From Marinobacter aromaticivorans (GTDB taxonomy: Bacteria; Pseudomonadota; Gammaproteobacteria; Pseudomonadales; Oleiphilaceae), in NCBI RefSeq assembly GCF_002806975.1, contig NZ_NIHD01000010.1, positions 1-64,000 of the forward strand: 64,000 nucleotides of DNA. Reading direction: 5' to 3'. Below, one piece after another: positions 27,569 through 35,812 of the stretch. Below the pieces are notes generated by a model. That model was not told the DNA's origin. It worked only from the letters and a program-made list of their open reading frames with translations, and searched no databases. Within the stretch, counting starts at the first letter, position 1. Every line of letters starts with the position of its first letter. The translations under genes were made by a program, and so were the position numbers.

Positions 27569-29158
27569 TTACATCTCCCCTCTGGCGATCAGCAATTTGC
27601 GCTCATGGGTAAGGCCTTTCAGCAGACCCCAGGTCATAATCAGCAGAATCACCGTAAACGGCAAACCTGCACTGACCGCAGATGCCTGGATGGCACCCAG
27701 TGCGTCCGTGCCTCCCCCGAAAATCAACGCTGCCGCAATGGCCCCTTCCATAACGACCCAGAACACACGCTGAGCAGTAGGTGCATCGGTTTTACCGCCG
27801 GCGGTTATGCTGTCGATAACCAGTGAACCGGAGTCCGAAGAGGTTATGAAGAACACAAGCACCAACACAATGCCAACGAAGGACAGAATACCCGTGAGGG
27901 GCAGGTTCGCGAACATCTGGAACATTGCAAGGGAGACCTCAGTGATTCCCTCCTCTGCAAGAACGCCAATGCCATTATCAATCTGCTCCAGTGCCGCGCC
28001 ACCGAAAGAACTCATCCACACGGCCGTAATGAGGGTCGGGATGATGAGTACAGCCGTTACGAACTCGCGCACAGTGCGTCCCTTGGAAACCCGGGCGATA
28101 AACATACCCACAAACGGTGACCAGGAAATCCACCACGCCCAGTAGAACACAGTCCAGCCACGCAGCCAGGTTTCATCCTCCCGGCCAAACGGATTACTGA
28201 ACGCAACAATGTTGGTCACATAACTGGAGGAAGTTACCCACAGGTTTTGCAGGATGCTCATGGTCGGGCCTGCGAAGATAACGAAAAACAGCAGGAGACC
28301 GGCCATGGACATGTTGATGTTGCTCAGTACCTTAACGCCCCCATCAAGTCCGCGCAGCACAGACACCAGGGCCACTGCCGTAACGCCAACAATAATGGCC
28401 ATCTGAATGTTGATACCGGACCCTGTATCAAACAGATAATTCAGGCCGGAAGCGGCCTGCTGTGCACCGAAACCGAGGGACGTTGCGAGGCCGAAAATGG
28501 TTGCAACCACCGCGAGGGTATCAATGATGTGGCCAGGCCAGCCCCACACCTTGTCTTTCAGAAGCGGGAAAAAAGCCGACCGGATGGTCAGGGGCATATT
28601 CTTGTTATAGGCAAAGAATGCCAGTGAAAGAGCCACAATCGAGTAGACTGCCCAGGGGTGCAGACCCCAGTGATACATGGTTCCACCCATGGCAAGATTG
28701 CGGGCCTCAGGCGTGTTGGCAGCAACGTTGAACGGTGTACCGTACCAGCCAGTGTAGTATGCCACCGGCTCGGCAACTGCCCAGAACATCAGGCCAATGC
28801 CCATGCCTGCAGCGAACAGCATGGCAAACCAGGAGATAGTGGAGAACTCCGGTTTTGCATCCATACCGCCCAGACGAATCTTGCCGACCGGCATAAAAAT
28901 CAACGCAAGGCACACAATGACGAAAATGTTGGCACTCAGCAAAAAGAACCAGTCAAAGGTTGCGATAATGTCGTTCTTGGTGCCATCCAGCAGTTCCTTG
29001 GCAGCCTCGGGAAACATCAGCGTGCCTATAACAAACACAACCACCAGTATTGCAGTGATTGGAAATACCGGTGCGTGCAGATCCAGCCCGAACGGACTGA
29101 TGTTGTCCTGACCGGCTACGTAATCCGTTTGGTATTCGTCTTTAACTACGTCGCCCAC
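27569..29158 (-). CDS. BCCT-family transporter (betaine/carnitine/choline type)
   Basis: 529 residues with about 12 membrane helices. The glycine-rich stretch GMGIGLMFWAVAEP and the family signature WTVFYWAWWISWSPFVGMF, with the Trp cluster of the substrate box, are present. The GMGIGLMF form is that of Na+-coupled betaine carriers such as BetP. Probable role: uptake of compatible solutes in a saline habitat. The C-terminal tail is short, so a BetP-like osmosensing tail is not obvious. Confidence 0.93.
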   Translation of the reverse strand: MGDVVKDEYQTDYVAGQDNISPFGLDLHAPVFPITAILVVVFVIGTLMFPEAAKELLDGTKNDIIATFDWFFLLSANIFVIVCLALIFMPVGKIRLGGMDAKPEFSTISWFAMLFAAGMGIGLMFWAVAEPVAYYTGWYGTPFNVAANTPEARNLAMGGTMYHWGLHPWAVYSIVALSLAFFAYNKNMPLTIRSAFFPLLKDKVWGWPGHIIDTLAVVATIFGLATSLGFGAQQAASGLNYLFDTGSGINIQMAIIVGVTAVALVSVLRGLDGGVKVLSNINMSMAGLLLFFVIFAGPTMSILQNLWVTSSSYVTNIVAFSNPFGREDETWLRGWTVFYWAWWISWSPFVGMFIARVSKGRTVREFVTAVLIIPTLITAVWMSSFGGAALEQIDNGIGVLAEEGITEVSLAMFQMFANLPLTGILSFVGIVLVLVFFITSSDSGSLVIDSITAGGKTDAPTAQRVFWVVMEGAIAAALIFGGGTDALGAIQASAVSAGLPFTVILLIMTWGLLKGLTHERKLLIARGEM

Positions 29159-29318
29159 GTGTTGGCGCCTCCTGATTCTGAATTTAGTACCGAAAACCCG
29201 TCATAACCCGGATTCCAACATTACAGGCGCGCCATAATAATGTTTTGAGTTCAAAACATCAAAATCGCGCCTTTTCAGTACAGCAGAGTTCAGCATAGAC
29301 CAAAGTCTCTGATGCTGA

Positions 29319-29334
29319 AGCGCCACCGGGCGCT
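29319..29334. other. Short GC-rich hairpin upstream of the flavoprotein gene
   Basis: AGCGCC/GGCGCT stem with a four-base loop followed by CTTTTG on the plus strand. It lies in the 292-base divergent gap between the BCCT and glutamate-synthase-like genes; role unknown, possibly an attenuator. Confidence 0.35.
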
Positions 29335-29450
29335 CTTTTGAACCGGAGAACCCGGAGAATCGGATATCAGTCGCCGGTCGTAACGTTATACTGTGCCCAC
29401 AAGTAACCAACGATGACTCAATGTAGCCAGGGAGCCAAAACGGGATATTC

Positions 29451-31094
29451 ATGGAGAAAACAACGACCTTTCCAGTGCGCTATTCAGCTTACGCCATCAG
29501 TATTGCAGGCTTTGTGGTGTCGACGGCTCTCAGCCTGCACTTTGAAGCCGGGTATATTGTTCCTTGCCTCTTCGGAGCTTTGGCCCTGCTCGGCACTTAC
29601 GATGTGCTCCAACGCAAACATACAATCAGCCGCAATTACCCCATCGTCGCGCACATCCGGTACCTGTTCGAATCCATCGGCCCCGAGATCCGCCAGTACT
29701 TTATTCAGTCCGACAACGACGAGCAGCCGTTTTCGCGGGAGCAGCGCACCATCATCTATCAGCGCTCCAAGGACATACTGGATAAACGCCCCTTTGGTTC
29801 GCTTTTAAAAATATACGACGAAGGTTTCGAGTGGATAAACCACTCCTTGCAGCCCACCAAAATTCCCGACAGCAACTTTCGCGTGCAAATCGGTTCACGC
29901 TGTGCCAAGCCATACAGCGCAAGCGTTTTCAACATTTCGGCCATGAGCTTTGGTTCCCTCTCTGCCAACGCCATCCTGAGCCTGAACACGGGCGCGAAAA
30001 TGGGCGGTTTCTATCATGACACTGGCGAAGGCTCCATCTCCCGCTATCACAGACAACCCGGGGGCGATCTGGTGTGGGAAATCGGCTCTGGCTACTTTGG
30101 CTGCAGAAACAAAGACGGTTCGTTCAACCCGGAAAAGTTCACGAAAAATGCCACGCTCGACCAGGTTAAAATGATAGAGGTCAAACTATCTCAGGGGGCA
30201 AAACCGGGGCATGGGGGCATACTTCCCGGTGCAAAGGTCACTCCTGAAATTGCCGAAGCCCGGGGCGTGTCTGTGGGCGAGGACTGCATCTCTCCTGCCC
30301 AGCACTCGGCGTTCTCAACACCCATTGAAATGCTGGAGTTTCTGGACCGGCTGCGCGTACTTTCCGGGGGCAAGCCGGTAGGCTTCAAACTCGCCATTGG
30401 CCACCCCTGGGAATGGTTCGCCATAGTCAAAGCCATGCTGGAGACCGGCCGCAAACCGGATTTCATTGTTGTTGATGGCGGCGAAGGCGGCACTGGCGCG
30501 GCACCACTGGAGTTTATCAACCGCATCGGCACACCCCTCACCGAAGCGCTGCTGCTGGTGCACAATACGCTGGTGGGAACCAACCTGCGCGAAGATATTT
30601 CCATTGGCGCGGCAGGCAAAGTCACCTCGGCTTTCAATATTGCACGCACTCTGGCGCTGGGGGCGGACTGGTGCAACGCAGCACGGGGCTATATGTTTTC
30701 ACTGGGCTGTATTCAGGCACTGAACTGCCACACCGGTCGCTGCCCAAGCGGAGTTGCCACCCAGGACCCCAGAAGAAGCCGCAAGCTGGATGTAGAAGAT
30801 AAAAGCAAACGGGTATACAACTTCCACAAGAACACTCTGGAAGCTCTGCAAAACCTCCTGGAAGCCTCCGGCCTGCGGCATCCAAGTGAGCTGGGCCCCG
30901 AGCACATTGTGCGCAGAGTGTCGAAGACAGAAGTGCACTCGTATATCAATCTTTTCCCGTTCCTGGCGCCCGGTGCCTTGCTGGAGGGTAAAACGGGCTA
31001 TGCGGTGTTCGACAAGTACTGGTCGGAATCCAAGGCAGACAGCTTCGATCCACCAAAATTTATTCAGCAGCTCCGGGAAACCAAGCTCAGATAA
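29451..31094 (+). CDS. FMN-binding glutamate synthase family protein
   Basis: 547 residues: two N-terminal membrane segments (about 10-50), then the glutamate synthase FMN barrel. Seen are AKPGHGGILPGAKVTPEIA, FIVVDGGEGGTGAAP and the cluster motif CIQALNCHTGRC, whose Cys-x5-Cys-x4-Cys spacing equals the 3Fe-4S ligands of GltB. The glutaminase and C-terminal structural domains of GltB are missing, so this is not a complete glutamate synthase; the family is widespread and of unsettled function. Confidence 0.9.
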   Translation: MEKTTTFPVRYSAYAISIAGFVVSTALSLHFEAGYIVPCLFGALALLGTYDVLQRKHTISRNYPIVAHIRYLFESIGPEIRQYFIQSDNDEQPFSREQRTIIYQRSKDILDKRPFGSLLKIYDEGFEWINHSLQPTKIPDSNFRVQIGSRCAKPYSASVFNISAMSFGSLSANAILSLNTGAKMGGFYHDTGEGSISRYHRQPGGDLVWEIGSGYFGCRNKDGSFNPEKFTKNATLDQVKMIEVKLSQGAKPGHGGILPGAKVTPEIAEARGVSVGEDCISPAQHSAFSTPIEMLEFLDRLRVLSGGKPVGFKLAIGHPWEWFAIVKAMLETGRKPDFIVVDGGEGGTGAAPLEFINRIGTPLTEALLLVHNTLVGTNLREDISIGAAGKVTSAFNIARTLALGADWCNAARGYMFSLGCIQALNCHTGRCPSGVATQDPRRSRKLDVEDKSKRVYNFHKNTLEALQNLLEASGLRHPSELGPEHIVRRVSKTEVHSYINLFPFLAPGALLEGKTGYAVFDKYWSESKADSFDPPKFIQQLRETKLR

Positions 31095-31241
31095 AATTTG
31101 AGGGATGAAGATGCAAACCCTGTTTATTTTTGGTTTCGGCTAGTGTAGACTTCGCTCCCGCTAAGCCACTGAGATTCCTCTTTAAGTCTCATTGGCATAC
31201 GCCGTCAAAGCAAAGCTTTGAAGAGGCAACAATTAGCATAT

Positions 31242-31318
<77 letters not shown>

Positions 31319-31409
31319 GAATTCCCTAGAGAAGCCAGACACTTACACGGTGCCTGGCTTCTTTCGTTTCTGGCCCATCAAAAACAAATCCAATATATAT
31401 CCAAAACCT
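31319..31409 (+). terminator. tRNA-Pro terminator and probable attL zone
   Basis: A stem GAAGCCAGACAC/GTGCCTGGCTTC (31331-31361, one mismatch) followed by TTTCGTTTC terminates the tRNA. The prophage left boundary should lie in the 3' half of the tRNA or here; the core cannot be fixed without attR, which is outside the window. Confidence 0.6.
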
Positions 31410-31595
31410 TTATTTGCTGGCGGCCATTTGCAGAGCGATTCGGATGCCCTCACTCGCCTTACCGTTGCCGAGTTTTTGGGCGATCTCCCAGCTGGCATCG
31501 TCGATGTAAATGTTTCTCCGCTTGCCGCCCTCCATCTCCTGGGGGCGGTGTGCGGGGCGCTTAATTTCCGTATCTTCGGATGATTTCTTTTTCAT
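31410..31595 (-). CDS. Ribbon-helix-helix-like small protein
   Basis: 61 residues. RRNIYIDDASWEIAQKLG followed by GKASEGIRIALQMA has the strand-helix-turn-helix layout of Arc/CopG DNA-binding proteins. GGGGTG is six bases before the ATG, inside the overlapping upstream gene. It is the phage gene closest to the tRNA, an unusual place since integrase normally borders att. It may regulate the strong promoter near 32400. Confidence 0.7.
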   Translation of the reverse strand: MKKKSSEDTEIKRPAHRPQEMEGGKRRNIYIDDASWEIAQKLGNGKASEGIRIALQMAASK

Positions 31596-31989
31596 TCAGT
31601 ACACCCCAGTCTCTGATTTCGTACCAGCCCGATACATGGCCGGGGCTGCGCACATACTCAATAACAACGCCGTAGATTCGCTCCATGTCAGCCAGGTGCC
31701 GAACAAAGCTGTTCCGGCTCGTGCCCAGCTCTGCGCAAATGTCTGTGCTGTTCACGGATCTCGTTGCTATCATCCCGGCAATCCGGAGCCAGTCTGATGC
31801 GCGACCCCCTATTTTCTGCCTGGGGCGCATTGTTCTACCGAGGCTCATAGCCTCCGGCTCAATCGCTGCATTCAGATTTTCAGTGATCCAGGCGTTCAGC
31901 TTTTTGCCCTCGCTCTGCGCCTGCTTAACCCAGCGGGCCTTGTTCTCCCGCCGGGTTTCGAAGTGGATGGCTGAGGTTGGTGATTTCAT
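31561..31989 (-). CDS. Putative DNA-binding protein, RHH-like N-terminus and winged-helix-like C-terminus
   Basis: 142 residues, not matched to a named family. Residues 7-45 (ETRRENKARWVKQAQSEGKK, then LNAWITENLNAAI) resemble a ribbon-helix-helix unit. Residues 75-115 (VNSTDICAELGTSRNSFVRH onward) look like a helix-turn-helix. It overlaps the next small RHH gene by 35 bases in another frame, so the two are probably translated together as a regulatory pair. Confidence 0.6.
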   Translation of the reverse strand: MKSPTSAIHFETRRENKARWVKQAQSEGKKLNAWITENLNAAIEPEAMSLGRTMRPRQKIGGRASDWLRIAGMIATRSVNSTDICAELGTSRNSFVRHLADMERIYGVVIEYVRSPGHVSGWYEIRDWGVLNEKEIIRRYGN

Positions 31990-31998
31990 AGCAATTTA

Positions 31999-32014
31999 CC
32001 GCCCCGCAGGGCGG
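31999..32014. other. GC-rich tetraloop hairpin
   Basis: CCGCCC-CGCA-GGGCGG between the 97-residue gene and the RHH-like gene. Possible attenuator between the two cistrons. Confidence 0.4.
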
Positions 32015-32021
32015 CTACCGA

Positions 32022-32315
32022 TCAGTTGTACCAAGCCCAAAAATCCTGAACTCCGCCCTGGCTCATGAGGTAGTGAGCCCGCTCTTCGTCTTCTGCGCTG
32101 TCAGCTTCGACAAAATAGGTCAGGCCTGCATTTTCGCCCTCTTCTTCCAGCTGGAAACCTTCGCTAGCCAGAGAGCCGCGAACGTAGTCGATGTAGGCTT
32201 CGCTGTATTCGTCGAAAATGCGCTCGTTTTCTTTCTGCTCCGCCTCGCTTGCGGCAGGAACATCCAGAACTGATTGCTTCAGGGTTGCGAGGTACAGGGT
32301 AACGGTAGTAGTCAT
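32022..32315 (-). CDS. Small acidic phage protein, unknown
   Basis: 97 residues, strongly acidic (runs such as FQLEEEGENAG and EADSAEDEERAHYL), not recognised. AAAGGAAA precedes the ATG by seven bases. It is the first gene after the promoter near 32384-32411 and may be a regulator, inhibitor or DNA mimic; the last is only a guess from its charge. Confidence 0.6.
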   Translation of the reverse strand: MTTTVTLYLATLKQSVLDVPAASEAEQKENERIFDEYSEAYIDYVRGSLASEGFQLEEEGENAGLTYFVEADSAEDEERAHYLMSQGGVQDFWAWYN

Positions 32316-32383
32316 GATGTTTTCCTTTTAGGTCTCCGGTTCCGCCGGATCGGTGGGTTGATCTGCTCAACTCCATGATTAGT

Positions 32384-32427
32384 ATTATACACACATAACT
32401 AAGGGGCGCAACACTTTTGTGTGTATA
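32384..32427 (-). promoter_or_regulatory. Strong leftward promoter with looped operator half-sites
   Basis: On the minus strand TTGCGC (32411-32406), a 16-base spacer and a perfect TATAAT (32389-32384) face the 97-residue gene. A perfect 10-bp inverted repeat, TATACACACA (32386-32395) and TGTGTGTATA (32418-32427), has one arm over the -10 box and the other just upstream of the -35, centres 32 bases apart (three helical turns). This is a good autoregulatory operator candidate for the RHH proteins. Confidence 0.65.
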
Positions 32428-32435
32428 TTTTTAAA

Positions 32436-33512
32436 TTATTCTGCCGCCACCTCAACCCATCTGATTTCTTCGTGCCCAGAATCGTAATTGCTCGTCATTT
32501 TGGCGGTGGCGTGGCCTGCCAACTTCTGCGGATCAACGCCCTTATCCTTCAGGTTCTTGATGCCCAGCGCGCGGATCTCGTGAAACGTTGGCCGCTCGTT
32601 TTCCGGCACACCATCGAACAATTCGGACTCGTCCCGAGCCTCGGCAAATGCCCTGGTAATCATTTGCGGCTTAACCTGCGTCCAGTGATCCATCCCCGCC
32701 CTGTCTTTGATCTTGCGCTCCGGCCTGCGATGCACCAGGTACGGGCTGGCCAGATCATCACGGCAGCGCTTTATCACTTTGTCGAGCTTTGGCCCCACGG
32801 CAATGGCCAGGTACCCAGTATCGTATTTCTCGGTCTTTTCCTGCACCACGAATAGCCGCCCGTCCCGCACATCATCAAACCGCATCCGGGACACGTCACC
32901 GCGCCGCTGCAGCGTAATCAGCGCCAAATCCATGGCATTCTGCGCCCATCGCGGGCAGCGGGCATGTATCGCGTCGTACTGCGCCTGAGTGAGCCGTTGC
33001 CTGGCTTTCTTTTCCCTGCGCTTCAGCGTTGCCTCTGCAGGGTTGTCTGGCCTAAGTCCGCGACTCACCGCCACTCTGAACAGATCCACCGCCACCTGCC
33101 GAATCTGGTTTGCGGTTCGGGCTGAGTGATCTTCAAGCAGCTTCGCCAGATCCTGAACGTCCACATCTTCAACCGCGGTGTCGCCCATCGCCGCGATCAG
33201 CTTGCGCATCTGCACCTGGTACATTTCCAGAGTGCTCTTCTTGTACTCACGTTCTGGGGCGATATTCTCAAGCCACCACTTCGCATGCTGACGGACTGTC
33301 ACCCGGCCAAGCACCTTGCCCACCAGATCGTTGTCCGGCATCAGCATTGCGTTCAGCTCTTTTGCGGCTGCGATAGCTGCGGCCCTGCTAACCCCCATCC
33401 CGTGGAACTTTCCGGTTACCGGATGGCGATACTGGTACGACTTGCCGCCGTTGCTCGAATACAGATTCGGTGGCAACGCCCTGTTCTTCGGTCTGCGTGG
33501 CCGTGGGCTCAT
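32436..33512 (-). CDS. int: Tyrosine recombinase (lambda-type integrase)
   Basis: 358 residues. The N-terminus (about 1-60) resembles the lambda Int arm-binding domain, with RALPPNLYSSNGGKSYQYRH. A core-binding domain (about 70-160) and the catalytic domain follow. Catalytic residues: Arg204 in LQRRGDVSRMRF, His311 and Arg314 in HEIRAL, His334 in LAGHATAKMT and nucleophile Tyr343 in SNYDS. Its start overlaps the excisionase stop by four bases (ATGA). It should integrate the phage at tRNA-Pro, though three small genes lie between it and the tRNA. Confidence 0.95.
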   Translation of the reverse strand: MSPRPRRPKNRALPPNLYSSNGGKSYQYRHPVTGKFHGMGVSRAAAIAAAKELNAMLMPDNDLVGKVLGRVTVRQHAKWWLENIAPEREYKKSTLEMYQVQMRKLIAAMGDTAVEDVDVQDLAKLLEDHSARTANQIRQVAVDLFRVAVSRGLRPDNPAEATLKRREKKARQRLTQAQYDAIHARCPRWAQNAMDLALITLQRRGDVSRMRFDDVRDGRLFVVQEKTEKYDTGYLAIAVGPKLDKVIKRCRDDLASPYLVHRRPERKIKDRAGMDHWTQVKPQMITRAFAEARDESELFDGVPENERPTFHEIRALGIKNLKDKGVDPQKLAGHATAKMTSNYDSGHEEIRWVEVAAE

Positions 33513-33703
33513 GCTGCCAGCACCTTATTCACCAGCGGGTTGTTCGACACTTTCAGGCGGTCCAGGTCAACGTAATAGATGGTGCCGATACGCTGCCCAG
33601 GCAGCTCACCTTCTTCGATGCACTTTTTCAGCGTCTTCATGTCCGGCTCACTCCCCTTCTCAAAGTACCGAGTCCGGAACTGGGTTGCTTTCATGAGTTT
33701 CAC
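33509..33703 (-). CDS. xis: Excisionase-like DNA-binding protein
   Basis: 64 residues, basic, with TLKKCIEEGELPGQRIGTIY and YVDLDRL resembling the winged-helix of phage excisionases. Position directly upstream of int with a four-base overlap supports the call. It should bend attachment-site DNA and favour excision. Confidence 0.75.
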   Translation of the reverse strand: MKLMKATQFRTRYFEKGSEPDMKTLKKCIEEGELPGQRIGTIYYVDLDRLKVSNNPLVNKVLAA

Positions 33704-33705
33704 GA

Positions 33706-33936
33706 CTACTCCTCCTCCGGCGCTGGCCGTCGATGCTCAAACTGATACCGACATCCGCTGCATCGGTCATCGGACCAGTCAGTTAGTACACACGGTCGAT
33801 TCGGTAAAATTGCTCTCTTTCCCGCCGGATGCGCGCACCGCCCTCGATAAAAGTGGATGCAATTAATGTTCGGCTGATAGCCGCCTCGATGATGGCGAGC
33901 ACGAGGTTGGGGCACAAAATGGTCTGGCCTTGTCAC
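33706..33936 (-). CDS. Small Cys/His-rich phage protein, unknown
   Basis: 76 residues from a GTG overlapping the upstream stop (GTGA). Cys spacing in NCIHFYRGRCAHPAGK and PCVLTDWSDDRCSGCRYQF suggests a small zinc-binding fold. Two bases separate it from xis. Not recognised as a named family. Confidence 0.55.
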   Translation of the reverse strand: MTRPDHFVPQPRARHHRGGYQPNINCIHFYRGRCAHPAGKRAILPNRPCVLTDWSDDRCSGCRYQFEHRRPAPEEE

Positions 33937-34169
33937 TTCTCACCTCCCGCCCGCTCGATAAAAATCACTTTCGCACGTGCCGCTTCGGCCAAAAGAAGTG
34001 CGTCCAGGTGTTCGGAAAGCCGAGCCTTCAGCTCTTCGGTCAACTGCCTAGCGGGACTAAAGGGGGCCGGCACCGGTGCCAGATGGCTCACCGTCTCGGC
34101 TATCGCTTGTCGCAGCTGGGCATTGGTCAGAGTGCTTATCTTCTGGGTCGCTTGCTTACTTCTGCTCAC
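33933..34169 (-). CDS. Small phage protein, unknown (78 residues)
   Basis: Starts at GTG in a GTGA overlap and ends in the recurrent RAGGEK-stop junction that carries the next gene's GGAGGTGA. Predicted all-helical, with LTEELKARLSEHLDALLLAE. No family recognised. Confidence 0.6.
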   Translation of the reverse strand: MSRSKQATQKISTLTNAQLRQAIAETVSHLAPVPAPFSPARQLTEELKARLSEHLDALLLAEAARAKVIFIERAGGEK

Positions 34170-34498
34170 TTTTCACCTCCAATTTCCCGGCTAACCCGCT
34201 TCATCAGGTCGCACTGCTCTTTGCTCTGGACTGGCGGGAAGGCAAGGAATAGCTCACCAAGTAGTGCGCGCACGCGCTCAAGCTCTCCCCAGGCCACGGT
34301 CTCCGCGTCCATCGCCGAGTCTTTTTCTGTGCGCGCCTCAGCAATCAGATCTTCAGCCTTATCCGCCCGGATATACTTCACCGCCTCGGCAGGATCACAG
34401 GCATAGGATGGCGCTGGATCGTCGCACCACACCATGCATGGCGCTCCGTCTACGTCCTCGCCCGGAATTAAGTAGATGATTTCTGGTGTTTCGGTCAC
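34166..34498 (-). CDS. Phage protein, unknown (110 residues)
   Basis: An N-terminal part with IIYLIPGEDVDGAPCMVWCD and AVKYIRADKA resembles the many phage proteins that begin with such a strand-rich unit and continue in a helix. GTG start with embedded GGAGGTGA from the upstream gene; four-base overlaps at both ends. Function unknown. Confidence 0.6.
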   Translation of the reverse strand: MTETPEIIYLIPGEDVDGAPCMVWCDDPAPSYACDPAEAVKYIRADKAEDLIAEARTEKDSAMDAETVAWGELERVRALLGELFLAFPPVQSKEQCDLMKRVSREIGGEK

Positions 34499-35277
34499 TT
34501 CTCACCTCCCGCCCGCTCGGCATCCAGATCCATCCACTCAGTAATCCGCTCGCTCACTGGTTGCTCAAATTTCGTCGGCTTTCGTGGCCCGTTTCGCATG
34601 TAATTAACCAGCGATTCGCTGACTTCGCGGAAGTGCGTTACTCGTCCACTCTCATGCTTAACAAGGATTCCGTTCGGCGCTTTCCTGCTCGCTCTGCGAG
34701 GCTCCGGCAACCGATCCTCACACCTAACCCACCCATCAGCCTGGGGCGTGGTGGGGGTGGAGAGATTCATGGCCAGCTCGCAAATATCGATGGCGTATTG
34801 CCCCGAATTGATACCCATCTGTCGCACGGATTCCGGCACCTCATCATCTAACGTTGAGCGTGCAAAATTGGCGGCATTTTCAACAATGATTTTGAATAGC
34901 TTGTCCCATCCGCAGGGGTATGGGCACTCCGGCACGGCGGGCTGGGGCTGGGTGTAGAGCGCTCGGGTATCATGCTCTGGGCTACCATCACACTTTTCCT
35001 TCCAGCCTCTACTGCAGTCCATCCAGTCCGTTACGCCTATTTCACGCCACTGGTACACCGCCCTCGCACCCTGGCCACCCTGAGCGCGGGCAGCTTGCCA
35101 CCCCATCCACTGCCCGTGATATATCTCGACATCCTCAAACCCGGCTGCACCTGGCAGCGCGTCGTATTGCTCGCTGATATCATTCCAGTAGATTCCTGCC
35201 GGTACCGGAAACCTCTGCTCAAACAATTCGCGCTCGCGAACCCTGGTTTCTTCGATTGGTTTTAGTTCGATGTTCAT
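34495..35277 (-). CDS. DUF551-like phage protein
   Basis: 260 residues from ATG 35277, which overlaps the upstream stop (ATGA); a longer reading frame upstream is not needed. The segment DGWVRCEDRLPE near 180-190 is the DUF551 signature (usual form GWISVEDRLPE). An earlier segment, AVYQWREIGVTDWMDCS and DTRALYTQPQP, is also common in phage accessory proteins. Probably a modular fusion of such units; no biochemical role is known. Confidence 0.65.
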   Translation of the reverse strand: MNIELKPIEETRVRERELFEQRFPVPAGIYWNDISEQYDALPGAAGFEDVEIYHGQWMGWQAARAQGGQGARAVYQWREIGVTDWMDCSRGWKEKCDGSPEHDTRALYTQPQPAVPECPYPCGWDKLFKIIVENAANFARSTLDDEVPESVRQMGINSGQYAIDICELAMNLSTPTTPQADGWVRCEDRLPEPRRASRKAPNGILVKHESGRVTHFREVSESLVNYMRNGPRKPTKFEQPVSERITEWMDLDAERAGGEK

Positions 35278-35507
35278 TTCTCGTTTCCTTTTGAGGCTCC
35301 GGCAATGACTTTTCCGTCCGGTCCTGCTTGGTCGATGATGCCTTGCCGCTGCATTGCTTCGATCATCCTCCACGCCCTGTTGTAACCCAGTTTCAGCTTG
35401 CGCTGGACGTAGGACACGGATGGCCGACCTCTTTCGATCACAAGCTGAACCGCATCTGAATAAAATGGATCTGTTGAGCCATCCTCATATGATTGAAGTT
35501 CGCTCAC
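35274..35507 (-). CDS. Stand-alone FtsK-gamma-like winged-helix protein
   Basis: 77 residues. DPFYSDAVQLVIERGRPSVS, VQRKLKLGYNRAWRMIEAM and QRQGII reproduce the FtsK gamma domain, which in full-length FtsK binds KOPS sequences and contacts XerD. Here it has no motor or membrane part. It could compete for KOPS/XerD or act as a phage DNA-binding regulator. GTG start in a GTGA overlap after a GGTGAGG ribosome site. Confidence 0.8.
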   Translation of the reverse strand: MSELQSYEDGSTDPFYSDAVQLVIERGRPSVSYVQRKLKLGYNRAWRMIEAMQRQGIIDQAGPDGKVIAGASKGNEK

Positions 35508-35812
35508 ACCTCACCCCCAAACACCGTAAACCGGCACTGGCCCGAATCAATCGCCGCCCGTAGGCTCTCATCGTCTCCGAACTGGATCACCAGAGCCTTC
35601 GGAACCTCCATACCGAAAGCGTCCGTGATGTCTCCGGCCAGAATCAGGTTGCCCTGCGACTTTTTCGTGGCGTCACGAAAATGATCTGAACTAACAAGGT
35701 TTTGTTGACAGTTGCCAAGACTGCCTCTGGCATTCCACCCCATTCGCACCATGCGCCGAGCTTCCGGCCCAATGCTTTGTAAATGTTCCAGCTCGTACTC
35801 TTCAAACGTCAT
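35504..35812 (-). CDS. Phage protein, unknown (102 residues)
   Basis: ATG 35812 is preferred because GAGGGTGG lies just upstream within the end of the DHH gene. Begins MTFEEYELEHLQSIG and ends in a strand-rich part, AIDSGQCRFTVFGGEV. Not recognised. Confidence 0.55.
   Translation of the reverse strand: MTFEEYELEHLQSIGPEARRMVRMGWNARGSLGNCQQNLVSSDHFRDATKKSQGNLILAGDITDAFGMEVPKALVIQFGDDESLRAAIDSGQCRFTVFGGEV

Noticed and set aside
29451..31094. Complete glutamate synthase large subunit
   Set aside because: Only the FMN/3Fe-4S part is present; no glutaminase domain or GltD subunit nearby.
32164..32394. Minus frame overlapping the 97-residue gene
   Set aside because: Same strand but another frame, starting at the promoter -10; composition unlike a protein.
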